Of a stretch of 64,000 nucleotides of DNA, positions 45,500 through 58,439 are shown in pieces. Below the pieces are notes generated by a model that worked only from the letters and a program-made list of their open reading frames with translations, was not told the origin of the DNA and ran no database searches. Where the stretch lies: positions 541,958 to 605,957 of the forward strand of contig CABFPE010000141.1 in NCBI GenBank assembly GCA_900660155.1, in the 5' to 3' direction. How positions within the stretch are numbered: position 1 is the first letter of the stretch; every line of letters starts with the position of its first letter. Source of the DNA: Hofstenia miamia (lineage: Eukaryota; Xenacoelomorpha; Acoela; Hofsteniidae). The position numbers and the translations under genes were made by a program.

Positions 45500-46470
45500 T
45501 TAGTCTTGTATTACCTTTAAATGATGAATGCCAAACACTTTAAATACTATTGCCAACAATAATCTATTTCTAACTACTTACTTAATAAAATGAGAATCTC
45601 ACAAGCATAACTTATCAAATGTGTCTATTCTCGTTCATCATAGCTTTTGGTATAAAACCACATATAATATTCTACAAAACTGTTCAACAAATTAGGAATT
45701 AGTTACATTTTGAAATTAAATTTTCCTTGCTTACAGGATCCCAGATGCAGAGTGCAGAAATAAAACCCTTTTATCATATTATGAAAAATGTACACAAACA
45801 ATATTTATTGCTGAAAGTTTATTTGATGAGTGAAAAGTACATGCATAATACTAAAAATAATTTATTTCTGACTAAAATAGTATCCATTACTTTGATTGTA
45901 TTTTTGTGTGAATCATCGTCTGCAACTTGCCGACGTGCACAACGTATAGTTTAGTTAACATGCAATGTTGGACGGATGAACATCATGCTTTCGAAAAACC
46001 AAAACGGCTAAAATAACACTGGGGTTTCAAAGCTAGGGCTATTTGAATCTTGCAAGGGGGCAGATGCGTGTCATTATCAATGATCTCCTTTTTGATCGAT
46101 ATTAAATTTCCAAAGCAACGATATGACGCGGATCCTATCTTTGAGAATATTTTTTACTAACATTCGCAAAGTTCTCAACCCAATTAAATATGGTCTTTCA
46201 ATCTGTATGTAATTTTCATTTATTAGATAAGCTTTTAACAATAAATATTGTTTGTTTTCATTTTTTAATATCAAAGAGAAGAGGATTGACTGCAGTATCC
46301 TGTAGAAATTGCATATCAAAATATTTTGTTCAAAAATGTGTTGATTAATATACGTATACCATGTTTGAAGATTATTGATGCCATTGACATTGATTGTATT
46401 TACCATATATTGCACTGAAATACCAGATAACCCTAATGAATATAAAAATTAAAACACAGCTCGTATGTAA
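45500..46470 (-). promoter_or_regulatory. 5' flank of the amine oxidase gene
   Basis: Aligns in blocks with 2467-2850 upstream of the paralogue, so it predates the split of the two copies. It contains a TTTTATACC-like stretch about 155 bases above the ATG (weak TATA candidate). A diverged inverted pair, with translations sharing KQYLLLK, lies at about 45790-45850 (plus) and 46190-46270 (minus). Confidence 0.4.
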
Positions 46471-46625
46471 AGATCCAACATACCTATATATATACATATA
46501 TATATATATTCACCAGGTTTGAATTTTCATGAAATCACTTACAAAATTGTCAATATTTAAACTGTATAATAAAATTTCATCAGAATATAAAAATACTTGC
46601 TTACTGCTTAAATTCAAATCATTGA

Positions 46626-46656
<31 letters not shown>

Positions 46657-46855
46657 GTACATATGCTAAACAAATGGAGGCCAAAACGGCCCTCTGAATA
46701 ACTCCACATTAAATTGGATGATTAGACTTTATGCCATCATATGAAATCTTTTGGTAAGATATATGCATATATATTACGTTTATGAATATTTCCAATTTTT
46801 AGACTTTAATCTTAGCCATGCATTTATGTGGTGAACTTTTTCCTAGAACATCGAA
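46471..46855. other. Upstream spacer with (AT)n
   Basis: AT runs at 46487-46508 and 46626-46650; otherwise nothing recognised. Confidence 0.5.
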
Positions 46856-47074
46856 AAATAATGATGTGTCCCAGTGGCAAATCGGTTACTAATCATTATT
46901 GTGGGCTTTCTTAGATAATTCATTATTATTTAATTTTTTATTGTTATAATGTACCATAATATTGAATCCTATGCACAATTCTATTTGCATAGTCAGGATT
47001 GCAACCGGTTTCGTCAACCCATGCTTTGAATTGAACTGGGCCACGTTTTGATTGCAGTAGGTTGAGGTGGGTCA
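46856..47074. repeat. 219-base identical repeat, copy 1
   Basis: Matches 57076-57294 base for base (offset 10220). On the minus strand it can encode about 40 residues including SKRGPVQFKAWVDETGCNPD and YANRIVHRIQYYGTL. No family recognised. Confidence 0.85.
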
Positions 47075-47173
47075 GTTCATATTCTTAAGAAATGCTAATA
47101 GGTGGACTTGGGTCAGGCAATTTTTCCATTATGTGGGCCGGGTTCTACTTGAAAACTTAATTTATTACAACTT

Positions 47174-47209
<36 letters not shown>

Positions 47210-47520
47210 AAATACATTAAGATCAAAATAATCGTGGTAGGCACTTGCTATCTAAACAACTAAAGAGAATAATGAATGCATTAGTAAATCCTTATTTATA
47301 AGCTGCGCCTGTAAACTTAACATTTTGCTTGAAAGTTTGGGTGTGCGGCTTATAGACGTAGTCTAAAAATTATAAATGTAAACTTCTCACAAGTGCGGAG
47401 TTAAGGTATATCTTAGAATGCCCAATTGCTGGAAAAAAATTTTTCAACTATAAGACACTAGGTATACACACGTGTTTCAATATGTTGGCTTATTTTGTAT
47501 TTATGTTTACATTAATTTTT
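47075..47520. other. Spacer with GGGTC-rich patch and (AT)n
   Basis: GTGGGTCAG and GGGCCGGGTT units at 47065-47145 suggest a fragment of another short hAT-like element; (AT)n at 47171-47208. Confidence 0.35.
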
Positions 47521-47524
47521 TAAA

Positions 47525-47955
47525 TCAATGGATAACATGTTGGGAAGGACAAAATAATTGTGCAATTGCAGATGCTCGATCAAATAATGCCTTAATGGTA
47601 TTCAATTTATGTGAGATATTACAAGTAGAACTATATGGTATATATAATTTCGGGTTGGTTTCTTGTATATGCCAACTTGTTTCATATGATGTGTTAAAGT
47701 TATGAACACAAACATCTAAAAATACTAATTTGTTTTCCTTTTGATTTTCCTTTGTGAATTGGATTTCAGAAATTTGGTTATTAAGATATTCTAAGAAAAT
47801 GTTTGATTCCTCTTTGTTACTGAAAATTGCAAAAACGTCGTCCACATATCGTATGTAAAGTTGAGGATTGGTTACATTTGAATTGGTAAAGTTACTTTCA
47901 ATCATATTTATTACAAACATTAAATACCTATAGACAGCTCTCTGTAGACTCAATA
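47525..47955 (-). mobile_element. Penelope-like element RT fragment
   Basis: Translation reads LYIRYVDDVFAIFSNKEES, FLEYLNNQISEIQFTKENQ, LVFLDVCVHN, YIPYSSTCNISHKLNTIKAL. The YVDD box with the following FLDV and K-x-N-x-I-K blocks is characteristic of Penelope-like reverse transcriptases. It is open throughout but truncated: the upstream part is replaced by the duplicated block starting at 47917, and no GIY-YIG domain is seen. Confidence 0.85.
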
Positions 47956-49266
47956 TTTATTACCATGGTTTTATTTTTTGCTATTCAAACTTGCAAATCG
48001 TTAGGCAAAAATTTATATTTTTAACAAGAGGAAATTTCCACTTTGTTATGTTATCTTTTACATTTAGAAGTTGAAGCAATATAGTAGAAGACTGATTTTA
48101 AATTGTGATTAGATAGTCTCCATTACTTGCATCCCACTCTAACTCTAACCCTAACAACATTCAAGTATATGCAAGAAAGAACATGAAGTAATATATTTCA
48201 CAAGATTATGTTTTAATAATGAATCACTATATTTTTCATTATAATTCAGTTCTACATTCAATATTGCATTATTGGTAGTTTATCGCCTAACTTGAACCGA
48301 ATTTTAGTAATAAGGCATGCATGTACTCATTATTCAAATTTTGATTCGCTGCCATTACACAAGTTGAGATGTTCATCACGTTGATCTAAACCGCTATTGT
48401 ATTTGGAGTTGAGCATACATGCACCATTAAATTCTTTGTTACTTATCTTGCGAAATTGGCACAGACTAATTTATTACGAGTAACATATACACGTGCAACT
48501 ACTGACTAATAGCAAATAAAACGCAGAGAAATATTTTGAATCTAGGTAAATTTGATGAACAGATTCTACTAATTTCTAATCGAGCGGTGTTTAGTAGNCC
48601 GCATGGCTTCGTCACCTAAAAAGTGAACAGTTAAATCAAGGTTACATAAGCTAACAGAAGAAACTAGTCAAGCAGTAACAACAAGTAAATCCTTACCCGC
48701 AATAACACAGCTAACGTTATAAAGTAACAGTAGATAAACAGTGATAATGCCTGGTATAGGATATTACAATATTGATATGGGATAAATAATAATGTCTCTA
48801 AATTTTTTTTGATGTGATTTCAATAAATAATTTTTAACGATTAATAGGTCTCAGCATATGTACAAGTACATATCATGCTGACCTCTGCATGTTAAGATTT
48901 GACGGCATATACCCGTTACTAAGGATAATGTATGGAAGGGGTAAAAAACAACTACTGACTAAACATTTTGCAAATGCAGATCATTTAATATGCCACTTCT
49001 TAAGCATTTTTGTATTTCTTATGAAATCTAAGAGTCGCTTCATCAACTTCTATAATATCATTGATTTTCATGGTTGCTTTGCAGCTTCACATTCGCATTC
49101 AAGATCATGGTGCTGAAAACATTTTGATAGCTAATTCCTGCTGGTGTTGGTAGCTAGTATCATTCTTTTCATTCAATTACTGTAAAAGTTTCAGCAATCA
49201 GATGAAAATAGTTTTTCAACGCACATGTATACTTTTATGCTTGAATATTCTTCTTACAATTTTTGT
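47917..49266. repeat. Duplicated block 'P' (partner of 40094-41383)
   Basis: Contains the same sequence as block A, but with its own unique DNA at 48330-48425 and 49141-49210 where A carries Tigger sequence. It also has 62-64 extra bases at about 48586-48649 that include an N at 48598. No gene recognised; open frames inside it are non-specific. Confidence 0.85.
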
Positions 49267-49289
49267 GCACAATGGATACCAACATATTA

Positions 49290-49310
49290 TATATATATAT
49301 ATATATATAC

Positions 49311-49351
<41 letters not shown>

Positions 49352-49789
49352 TATTTATATATTTATTCTTTTAATTTGAATTCCTTATTGGAAATAAACT
49401 CTATTATTATTATTATTATATAGAATCACAAAAAATTGACAAATAATCAAAATTTTAAGATCTGTATTGTATGCAGACCTTAAGTGGTAAAAGATTCATG
49501 CAGTATATGAATTTTTTAAAGTTGTCTCAGCATTTTACTGGAAAATTTGATATACTAGGTTAATCATTTTTCAGTTCTCTACTCCTTTATGCAACAAACT
49601 CAAAATTTGTGTATTTTAATACGTATAAACTTCAAGTTCGTCACTAGATGTTCATTTTTTAACATGTTATAGAAATTTGCTTTAAAAAAAGACTTATTTC
49701 ATGTAGATGATGTAGAATGGAAGGCTAAGCAAGGACATTGTTTATGAAATTTTGCACTTCATGTAAACACTTTGTTAGCAATTTCTAAG
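49290..49789. other. (AT)n, (ATT)n and AT-rich spacer
   Basis: AT runs at 49289-49308 and 49319-49347, then an ATT run at 49402-49420. The latter follows text like the 3' end of a LINE, but no coding support exists. Confidence 0.45.
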
Positions 49790-50612
49790 CATCAGTATAT
49801 ATATATACAATCCTTCAGGGATTGTAGAACAGAGATGTTGTGGGGTGTGGATTCCGGTTGATAACGCAGCCAGTCGAGGGCGATAGTCATGGCGCGTAAT
49901 GACTCGGGAATGTGGTACTGTTTTGGCCATTGAAATTTCCTCAATTTCGTGATTGGAAGAGCACACTTGATTTGCATCAGGTTCCTCGGGCACGGTGACG
50001 ATGCTTATAATTTGCTCATCATCCAGGTTCTCATAACCCAAATCATTGATATCTTCGGAAAGCCATTCATTTACCATTTCTCCTAAATTTTCTTCAGGCG
50101 CAAGCACATCCAAAATCGAACGAATATCAGGGATTGAACTATTTTCCTCATCGAAATGCTCTGCACTGACATTAGGACCCAGTTTTTCCATGATTTTTGA
50201 ATCTTGCTTGTATCTACGTTTCAGCGTCTCAAAAACTCCTTGAGCCATTGGTTGTAAAATTGAGGTAACATTCGGAGGAAAAAACAAGACTGTGATATTT
50301 CTGTCTGAGGTTGAGAGCTCCTCCGGATCTGGATGCGCAGAGCAGCTATCAGCAATAAAATGGCCCTTTGTTCTTCACCCATCTTCTCCAAGTGTTCCCG
50401 AACAAATGGGACGAAATTGTCAAAAAACCACGTTTTGAAAATCTTCGTATCCATCCACGAATTTTTCTGCGAGAAATATTTTACTGGCAGGCTTTCTTGC
50501 TTTATAGTTTTGAAGGCGAGCGGCTTCTAAGACTTACCAATAACCTGCAGCGGAAGCTTGATTGATCTCACTGCATTGGCACAAACATTCAAGGTAATTC
50601 GCTCCTTTGGTA
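49790..50612 (-). mobile_element. pogo/Tigger transposase, 3' half
   Basis: On the minus strand from about 50604: KERITLNVCANAVRSIKLPL then QVIGKS, followed by KYFSQKNSWMDTKIFKTWFF, ADSCSAHPDPEELS (second catalytic Asp, after a frame change), LFFPPNVTSILQPMAQGVFE, TLKRRYK and an acidic tail. It begins with the codons that should follow the cut reading at 38476, so it is the missing half of that element or of a sister copy. The third catalytic residue, usually Asp in QPMDQG, is Ala. The terminal repeat expected at the left end is absent, and an (AT)n run stands there instead. Confidence 0.85.
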
Positions 50613-51610
50613 TATCCTGAACGCTTAAATGCTTTGTTAAATTTTTAGAATCAATTATATTTCACATTAGGTAGTGTAAATTAAACCCACGGGTATTGGT
50701 GCCGGTACGAATAAAAGTTTAAGGGGCAGGAGTAAGGCTTCTTCGGATACAGGTATTAGAAATACCTTACCCACACAGCAATAAAGCTAATCCGTATCCG
50801 TGGGTGCGGTTGGCCTAAACTGGATAGTATAAATGCAAGTACACCAGTAAGGTAAGATGATTCCCACTTGGCCTTTTCTTATTGGGAGCAATTATCGGAT
50901 TATAAAGAGTTCATTTCCCCAATGATTATGTTCACACTGGTTGCCATCATTTATACATTACCTAGATTTGATTATTCAAAATTCGGACCAGCTTTAGCCT
51001 CGAGCACAGGCCCAATGCAACATATTGAATGTACTTTATGCAATTAAAATACAAACGTAACTATACCAACTTTATTAACTACTTCAAACATCTTCAACCT
51101 GTTGCCAAATTATGGGTATTATTTAAATGTCAAAGTAAGTTCAAGGCAAGTTTTGGGAAATGGTAAATTATTGAAAAACAACGTTAATTTATGGTGAAAT
51201 TTAGCATAACAGTTAAACTCAACTATAGCCCATTAGTGTGAAATCATATCAACTAATGTATTTTTAGTATTGAAAATTAGACAAGTGTGTTGTACACATC
51301 TCTGCATTGTATTTAATACTATGAAGTCTTTTTCATGTTCAGAAAACATTAAAGTAGGTTATAAAGTGCACTATATACATATATAAATATATATAACATA
51401 TATATTTGCTATTTCACTTAATAACATTAAAAAGCAACTAAGTTTGAGGAGTTGGGGTTAGAGTTAGTATTTTTCCAATAAATACATGAAGTATCTAGGA
51501 ATTTTAATTTTCTTATGAAATTAGGTAAGTGAAATATCAATTTCACAAATTCACAGGATTTTTGTGGATTTCACGAAGTTCCTAATTTCACAGTCTTACT
51601 GTAACACACA
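50613..51610. other. Spacer with candidate MITE at 50690-50825
   Basis: AACCCACGGGTATTGG and CCGTATCCGTGGGTGCGG form GC-rich ends in inverted relation about 130 bases apart, suggesting a short element. The rest is AT-rich with nothing recognised. Confidence 0.4.
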
Positions 51611-51622
51611 CATATATATATA

Positions 51623-51668
<46 letters not shown>
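51611..51668. repeat. (AT)n microsatellite at block edge
   Basis: AT run ending directly at the CCGCTTGGAGA start of exon-2 block copy 2. Confidence 0.95.
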
Positions 51669-51671
<3 letters not shown>

Positions 51672-54600
51672 CTTGGAGAAATTTGGTCACTTCTTCAAAC
51701 AAAGTTCTTTACGGCTGAGTCAGTCATGCTGCTCAATTTATATTCATATATTCAATACCAGTGGCTTAGACCAAATATTCATCGTCAGCATAAGTACAGT
51801 CAGCTTGAGGAGATCGTGTTCGCCTAAACGCCTGTTTGCCTTTTTGAATTATATAGGGCCATGAAAAATAAGCATAATAGCGAGCGCATGATTGAAATGT
51901 TTACATATTTTGCATAGAAACACCACATTAATTGCTAAAATGTGATATTTCGTCAAGACCACAATAATAGGATTGCAAGAGATTTTACTTGCTCCGTTGT
52001 CAAAATTAGACCAGATTGGTTGTCTTTGTGAGAAAAAATTTACAAAGGAAGAATTTAAATTAAATGCATTGAAAATGATTATTATCATTATTTTTCCAAA
52101 GATCTCTATTTTTAGGTTAGCCGCCAATTACTATTGTATTAAATAAGCGTATTTGCTAATTGAGAAAATGCACAAAAGGCTCACCATATTGTATTTCATT
52201 AACATTTGCATTAGTTTCTATCTTCGTGACATGTTTGCTTTCAATTGTATTAACCACTCCTAGCAAGTCATTCGTCAAGACTGGATACAAATCTTCACCA
52301 TATTGTAAAATCGGATTTGCGTAGTTTAATGGCGTTTCTTGAGGAGGAACATTGAATTCATAATCAAAGTGATCCCAACTTTGAAACTTTTGGTACATAT
52401 TTTTCTAAATCGTTGCATCACTAATAATCTTAGAGCAAACATATCGAGGAAAATGTTTTGGTTAACATTAAGACTAGTAGCAATCTCTAACAGTGTTTCC
52501 AACCAGTAAGATTATTAGTTACATTTTTAAGGCCTCATAATTTTCGCACGTTAACCACAAACCCTCAATAAAATATAATGCATTAATTCATAATTTAAAT
52601 GGCGACTTTAAAATATTTCTATAATTATAAAAAAATAGATGCTATATCATTGGTGCTGTCGCAACGCCCATATGCGATTATTAAAGACAAATTATCCAAA
52701 TTTTGATCGGAGTGACGATTTATTCCCATACTTTCACAAATTTTACTTATAAAGAATTAAAATTCATTAGAAAAATTTCATGAAAATTATTGTAAAACAA
52801 AATTTTTTATTTATTTGAATAAATTGAAAGACAATATTTACGTTTAAAAATGTTTACTATAAATAAATGCATGTTTAAATTAAAAAATTTAAACGAACAT
52901 TAATATATCGCTGATGTCAAACCTCTTAAAAATAGGGAGGAATAGAAGCTCGAAAACGGTCTTGAGTGAGTTTTGTATGCAAAAGAGAACTACATATTGT
53001 ACAATTTTAAATTGTCATGAATTAAATATAAACTGTATCTTAATAACATAATTCGTTACGGTCGAGTGAACAGACTAAATTTGAATTTCAAGCTTTAAGT
53101 CGACCTAGGTCTTCGTTCTAATTGGCGGGAATTATTGGTGGAATTTCTTCAGCCGAGGTCTCATCGAGTCTGCCTTTTGGACCCGAAACCCGACTCGTAA
53201 CAACCACGGTCTTACTGGACACGACCTGAATTTTTTACTAAGACCTGAAGCTCAAATTTTTTCAAAATTAGCCCCTAACGCAACCCGATTGTTTTCTGAA
53301 GCCATACCAAAATTGTTTAGAACAAATTTAAAAAAGACGGATTTGTTTTCTTGAACTAGCTAAACAGTTTGAAATAGACCCAAAATGATATATCCCGAGT
53401 AAACAAACAAACAAATAGTTGGATTGATGAATATTGAGAATATTGATTTTGAAATGTTCCCAAGGGCCCGAACCCGACCGGAGACCCGATTTCGGGTCGG
53501 GTCTGAGAACTTTGTTTGTAAGTAACTACAAATCAATAAAAATTAGTTTTTCTGTTGAAGTAGCACGGAGATTCTGTTCATACCACTGTTAGTAAGGATT
53601 TTGAAATACATTCTTAAGGTGGTAGGTGCAATTATGTTTTCTTTTTTATAGGAATTAAAGCTTTGAACTTTTGCGTGTACAGGTCATAGGAAAAATTGTC
53701 TCATTATGACCAAATTATGCAAACATAACCTAATTTGCATATGAAAATATCACATTTCATGGTTTCACGAAAATTGCTCTCATTTGAAAAGTATATGAGA
53801 TAAATTGATTCTGTTGACTGCTTTTAGTTCCCAAGGATAGCATCTAGTGCGTGCACCACTTTGGTTATTATGCAAAAAACGATTTTTATTTATCCCTTCC
53901 TTTATAACTGAAAAATGAAATTTGAAAATTTGGGTAATCTAATTACCTTGCATATATCTTATAACGGCTATATATTTGGTTGAAACATGATCAAAGTGGT
54001 ACATAGGTTAGATAGAGTCTAAATCTATATTGTCCAAAAATTTGAACTAGTTTCCATCAAATAAAATTGTTATTACAATTGTAATTTCATAAGTAATGAA
54101 AAGAAGTAAAATTGAGAAAATCCAGGTAAATGTAACAGGTAAAGATATTTCGGTTCTTAAAAACAACCTTTTTGTCCACACACACAGTATCTCTGCTGAT
54201 TTGAGAAAACCAAGAAATTGCAAATAAAATGGCAAAATTTTTGTTAAAATATCTTCAATAATACAAATTTTATAGCATTTCAAAACCGTTGCTATGCGTA
54301 TCCAAGGAACATTCTCAGTTGACAACTTTCTTCAAAAGTGATTTTTGTAGAGAAAATGCTTGAATTTTCATTCCAAGCTAACAAAAGATCTATTTTAATG
54401 GTTAACCCTATTTTGCCTGGGCTTTTTTGTAGCAGTTATTCTTGATGGGCAGGGAGCGATTTGCCTCCCTCATATCTTGGAACCGACACAATACCAAATT
54501 TGGTGAGGACGTACTCTGACATGTCATAGATATTTTGCCAGAACCAATTTGTAATATGATAATTAATATGGAAATATGTGTATATTATTTACTTTATGTA

Positions 54601-54829
54601 TAAAATATTTTTCTTTTCTCATTATTGCAAATAAAACAAAAAACATTTAATTGTAATTTTTCATTGAAAATTATGCATTGGTTTCAAATTATAGACTTTA
54701 CTTTAAAAAATCTCCAGAAATGTCAGATTTCATGGACTTTTTTTAAAATCGCTATAACTTTGTAATCCTTGACCTTATCAGCATAATTTTTTGCGTCAAA
54801 AGTTGCAGAAAAAGCTAAAGAAAAAAGTT
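51669..54829. repeat. Exon-2 segmental duplication, copy 2
   Basis: Identical as far as I can read to 41474-44634. It resumes at 54918-55074 after about 90 bases of unrelated AT-rich DNA, then breaks again. Confidence 0.95.
52185..52404 (-). CDS. Second copy of amine oxidase exon 2 (partial gene)
   Basis: Same sequence, frame and splice sites as 42209-41990. No exon 3-6 copies were found to its left before the exon 1 of the complete gene at 45499, so it cannot form a complete gene in this assembly. It is either a partial duplicate or a misplaced copy. Confidence 0.7.
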
Positions 54830-55074
54830 ATATATATATATATATATGTTGGAACTCTGTGATTTTTAATTTATATATTCGATTTCGACTTGATTTAAGG
54901 AACGATTCCTTTTTTATTAGTGTCAAGCAAGGCATATATCAGAATTGAAAAATTTATTAAAAACAATTTTTCTGCAATTTACTGGGGACTACTTTGACTT
55001 AAAGAATCCACAAATATTGAAGGATATAATACGATTTTATAAGTGTCTCTATCTAGAAAAGTATATGTTTTCAT

Positions 55075-55275
55075 AGTCTGCGACAAAGTATGCTAGTGAA
55101 TGCATTCAGTACCATTAATGCATCATAGCTTTTTAAGACATAGTGATTAAATTTTACCTGATGAAAAAAAAATATCAATACGAATAAAGTTGAATTGACA
55201 AATTTTTATTGGTTTTTTTTATATATAATTCGCAAAAACAAAAATAATTCATCAACTAGATATACCATTTCTTAC
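55075..55275. other. Non-duplicated filler between copied pieces
   Basis: Unrelated AT-rich bases separating intron 1-like and exon 1-like pieces, where the complete gene has 44876-45074. Confidence 0.5.
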
Positions 55276-55430
55276 AAACTTTGTGTTGCTGACTTGCTTT
55301 CTAGTGATTCCAAATTAATTTTTTTGAGAACATCCGTCATGTCTACGCCAGACTTCGCTTCTATGTCATTTATCACAACATTATTTCCTTCATAGTAAAT
55401 GACCGAGTCGTAATCCAATACTTCAGCATT
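55276..55430 (-). pseudogene. Broken copy of amine oxidase exon 1, 3' part
   Basis: Matches 45075-45229 (residues of exon 1 around DYDSVIYYEGNNVVINDIEA to ATQSL). It lacks the splice donor side (45041-45074), and the FAD-binding part is replaced by unrelated sequence with an (AT)n run (55431-55720). It cannot work as an exon. Confidence 0.8.
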
Positions 55431-55720
55431 GATTCCAATTCTGCGTGATAATCGATTCTCGATTCCGATATATATATATATATATATATATATATTGAAA
55501 ATAATAACGAATTTTTACGATTACACAAAAAAAGTTTTTAAAGTTTTTTTTACACTTCATTATTTCTCCTTTTGTGTACAACTTATTAATGTATTTGTCT
55601 TCACTGTACAAAATAATAATTTACATTTAAATTTTCCGTTTCCCGCAAATCAATTAAATTTCGCGGCTTTCAATATGCAGTTTATGTACAAAAATTATGC
55701 AGTACAAAATCTTTTGTAAG

Positions 55721-55822
55721 CAAGTTCATTTAGTCTTGTATTACCTTTAAATGATGAATGCCAAACACTTTAAATACTATTGCCAACAATAATCTATTTC
55801 TAACTACTTACTTAATAAAATT
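55721..55822 (-). pseudogene. Copy of exon 1 start codon and 5' flank
   Basis: Matches 45491-45592: the first three codons and about 95 bases of 5' flank. It confirms that 55276-55822 is a damaged copy of the exon 1 region. Confidence 0.75.
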
Positions 55823-57075
55823 AACATTTATAAGCATTTGTGGATTTCTTATTTCTCCAGAATATCGTCAGTAGGCGGCAAACAGAAATTTTCACTCTAT
55901 TTTTTCAGCTATTTTAAAAATCGTCCAAATCTCATTTTTTGTAAGTACCCAAACTTATCTGTTCCTAATTTAACCATTGTTTTTCTTAATGCTTTATATA
56001 GATTTATGCAGATTCCACCAATTTTTGTTTTGTGAGTTTTCTGACTCAGAGTTGTCTCGGGTTTTTGTTATTAAGGTCACTATGCTTTGATTTTGTTTAG
56101 TTTATGTGTTACCTTCGTATGAATATAATACGCGATTTACTAAATACCTAATTAATGTGGTTTAGTTATTCATATTTATTTTGTTAAAGAATAATTTATG
56201 GAGTTTTGAAAGGTTCAAAATAGTTTATATCAGGGTTGCCATTTGGTTACTTTTCATTTACTAGTCACATTTGGTCCCTTTTTAGTCACTTTTTTATTTT
56301 TATAACGTATAACCACTTTTGGTCACTGTTTCTACAGTCACGCATGCACTCATACATATTATGCCATAAAGATAGCATTGTTATTTTAAAAAAATCACTG
56401 TGTTTGTACTTGGCAATGCATGTATTTAGACTGTCGCAATGAAGGAATAAGAAAGAAATGTTTGTAAATTTTGAAGGAAGCCATTTAGAAATTGAAAGGC
56501 AATTCAATAGTTTTTACTCAAGCATTTTTAATGCTCTATGCACATTTTATTTTGCAAACGAATTGTATACATTCTGTTCATTCTGTTCGGATGTCATTTT
56601 TTAGCGTTTTTATTTATAAATAATATTAAATATATGAATGTAGAGTTACTACTACATGTAGACCCCTGTGAATATTCGGAATTTCAAATCAAAAATTTAT
56701 TCGTATCAACCTCAAATACTGACAATTCGAATCATAGAAATATTAGAATCATTCGAATATTGAAATTAATCAATGATTAAATCGATACAGGAACTACAAC
56801 CAGTAGACAGTTAAGGTGCTATGAAACTACAGATATATATATATATATATAGCATGCATTAGTAAAAAAACAAACAAGATTAAGAATAATGCATTCAAGA
56901 AATATAATGTGTGAATTTCGCTAGGTAAAAATCCATTTCTTCACTCAAATTATATTCGTTTCGATTCGCAAATCACGGAACACAGTCGATTCTAAAGATA
57001 AATATACAAATTCCCAGGCGCCGAGTTAGTCCCCTAATCACTAAGTCAATAGATGTTTTAGCTTAGAATAACTTC
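55823..57075. other. Spacer; nothing recognised
   Basis: Short open frames (for example 56236-56442, 56538-56780) have low-complexity content and no motif. (AT)n at 56831-56851. Confidence 0.45.
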
Positions 57076-57294
57076 AAATAATGATGTGTCCCAGTGGCAA
57101 ATCGGTTACTAATCATTATTGTGGGCTTTCTTAGATAATTCATTATTATTTAATTTTTTATTGTTATAATGTACCATAATATTGAATCCTATGCACAATT
57201 CTATTTGCATAGTCAGGATTGCAACCGGTTTCGTCAACCCATGCTTTGAATTGAACTGGGCCACGTTTTGATTGCAGTAGGTTGAGGTGGGTCA
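57076..57294. repeat. 219-base identical repeat, copy 2
   Basis: Copy of 46856-47074 in the same orientation; flanks are unrelated on both sides. Confidence 0.85.
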
Positions 57295-57406
57295 AAACCT
57301 GGTTTCAACATTTTCTTACTTAGTCAAGTGAAAAGATACCTCTTTGCGTTGCATTAGTTGTTGGAAGGAATGTTCCTGTAATTAGCACAATCAATTAATT
57401 GCTACT

Positions 57407-57408
<2 letters not shown>

Positions 57409-57459
<51 letters not shown>

Positions 57460-57460
57460 T
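57409..57460. repeat. (AT)n microsatellite
   Basis: Pure AT run left of the piggyBac remnant. Confidence 0.95.
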
Positions 57461-57595
57461 ATATTAAATGATAATTTGCTAAGACTTAGCATATTCTATA
57501 CAAAAACAAATTTATTCGAAATTATACATATTTCGCTACATAATTAATCGTGAATTTGGCTTAGGTGGGTCTGTTGTGCTGAAATTGACAAAGCC

Positions 57596-58340
57596 TACCT
57601 CATCATCAACAGTTTGCTACTTTATTTGATAATTACTTCTGCAGTGTTCCTCTTGAAGATGAACTGACTAGGAGAGGTTTTCGTGCAGTAGGAGTAATCC
57701 ATGGCAATTGCCATAAAAATGAAGGATATAAAAACTTTTAAGAATGAGGGAAGAGATAGCTATGATTATCGTGTTACTGCTGGTAGTTGCAAAAGAGATA
57801 TTGTCATGGTAGTCAAAGGAAATTTATTAACGTACCAAGACCACACTTTGTATTAATCTGCAATGATTTTATGGGTGGTGTGGACTTGATGGAATTTTTG
57901 TTTAGTCTTTATTGTCTTAGAATGCGAACAAGAAAATTGCCATTGAAAGTTCTTACATTTTCTATGGATAGTTCTCTTGTAAATAGTTGGTTTGAATACA
58001 AATGATTCAAACAAAGATAGGAACATCAGCAATAAAAATTGCAGACTTGCGAGGACTTCGCTTCAGTGTTGCCTCTTCCCCTATCAAAACACAAACAGTG
58101 ATGCCTATTGGAAGACCAACACTAATTAGTACACCACTAAAATGCAAGACGGCTAAGCAAAAACATCGCTCAGATAAAAGCTCGCGTTATGATGGTATGA
58201 ACCACTGGCATTGGAAGTTGCAGAAGTCGTACAAGATTTTATTGCTCAAAATGCAATGTTTCTCTTTGTATTGATGAAAAACAGTATTTTGTGCTCTTTC
58301 ATAGGAAATGAAAACAAAATGTTTGTGATTTTTAAATATA
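57596..58340 (+). mobile_element. piggyBac transposase remnant
   Basis: Translation in two to three frames gives FDNYFCSVPLEDELTRRGFR then AVGVIHGN, the block of piggyBac/PGBD proteins after the first catalytic Asp (pattern DNxF-S-x-L-x-x-L). It continues to FVLICNDFMGGVDLMEFLFS and MRTRKLPLKVLTFSMDSSLV then NSWFEY, the highly characteristic N-x-x-MGGVD motif. Multiple frame changes; the N-terminal domain and TTAA-flanked termini were not found. Confidence 0.85.
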
Positions 58341-58439
58341 TTTAAATTTGTTTGCATGATTTCAATGCCATAATTTTTAAAACACTCTAAATATAATGTT
58401 TTTAACAAAGACATGACATTAAATATTATGACTTTGGTA

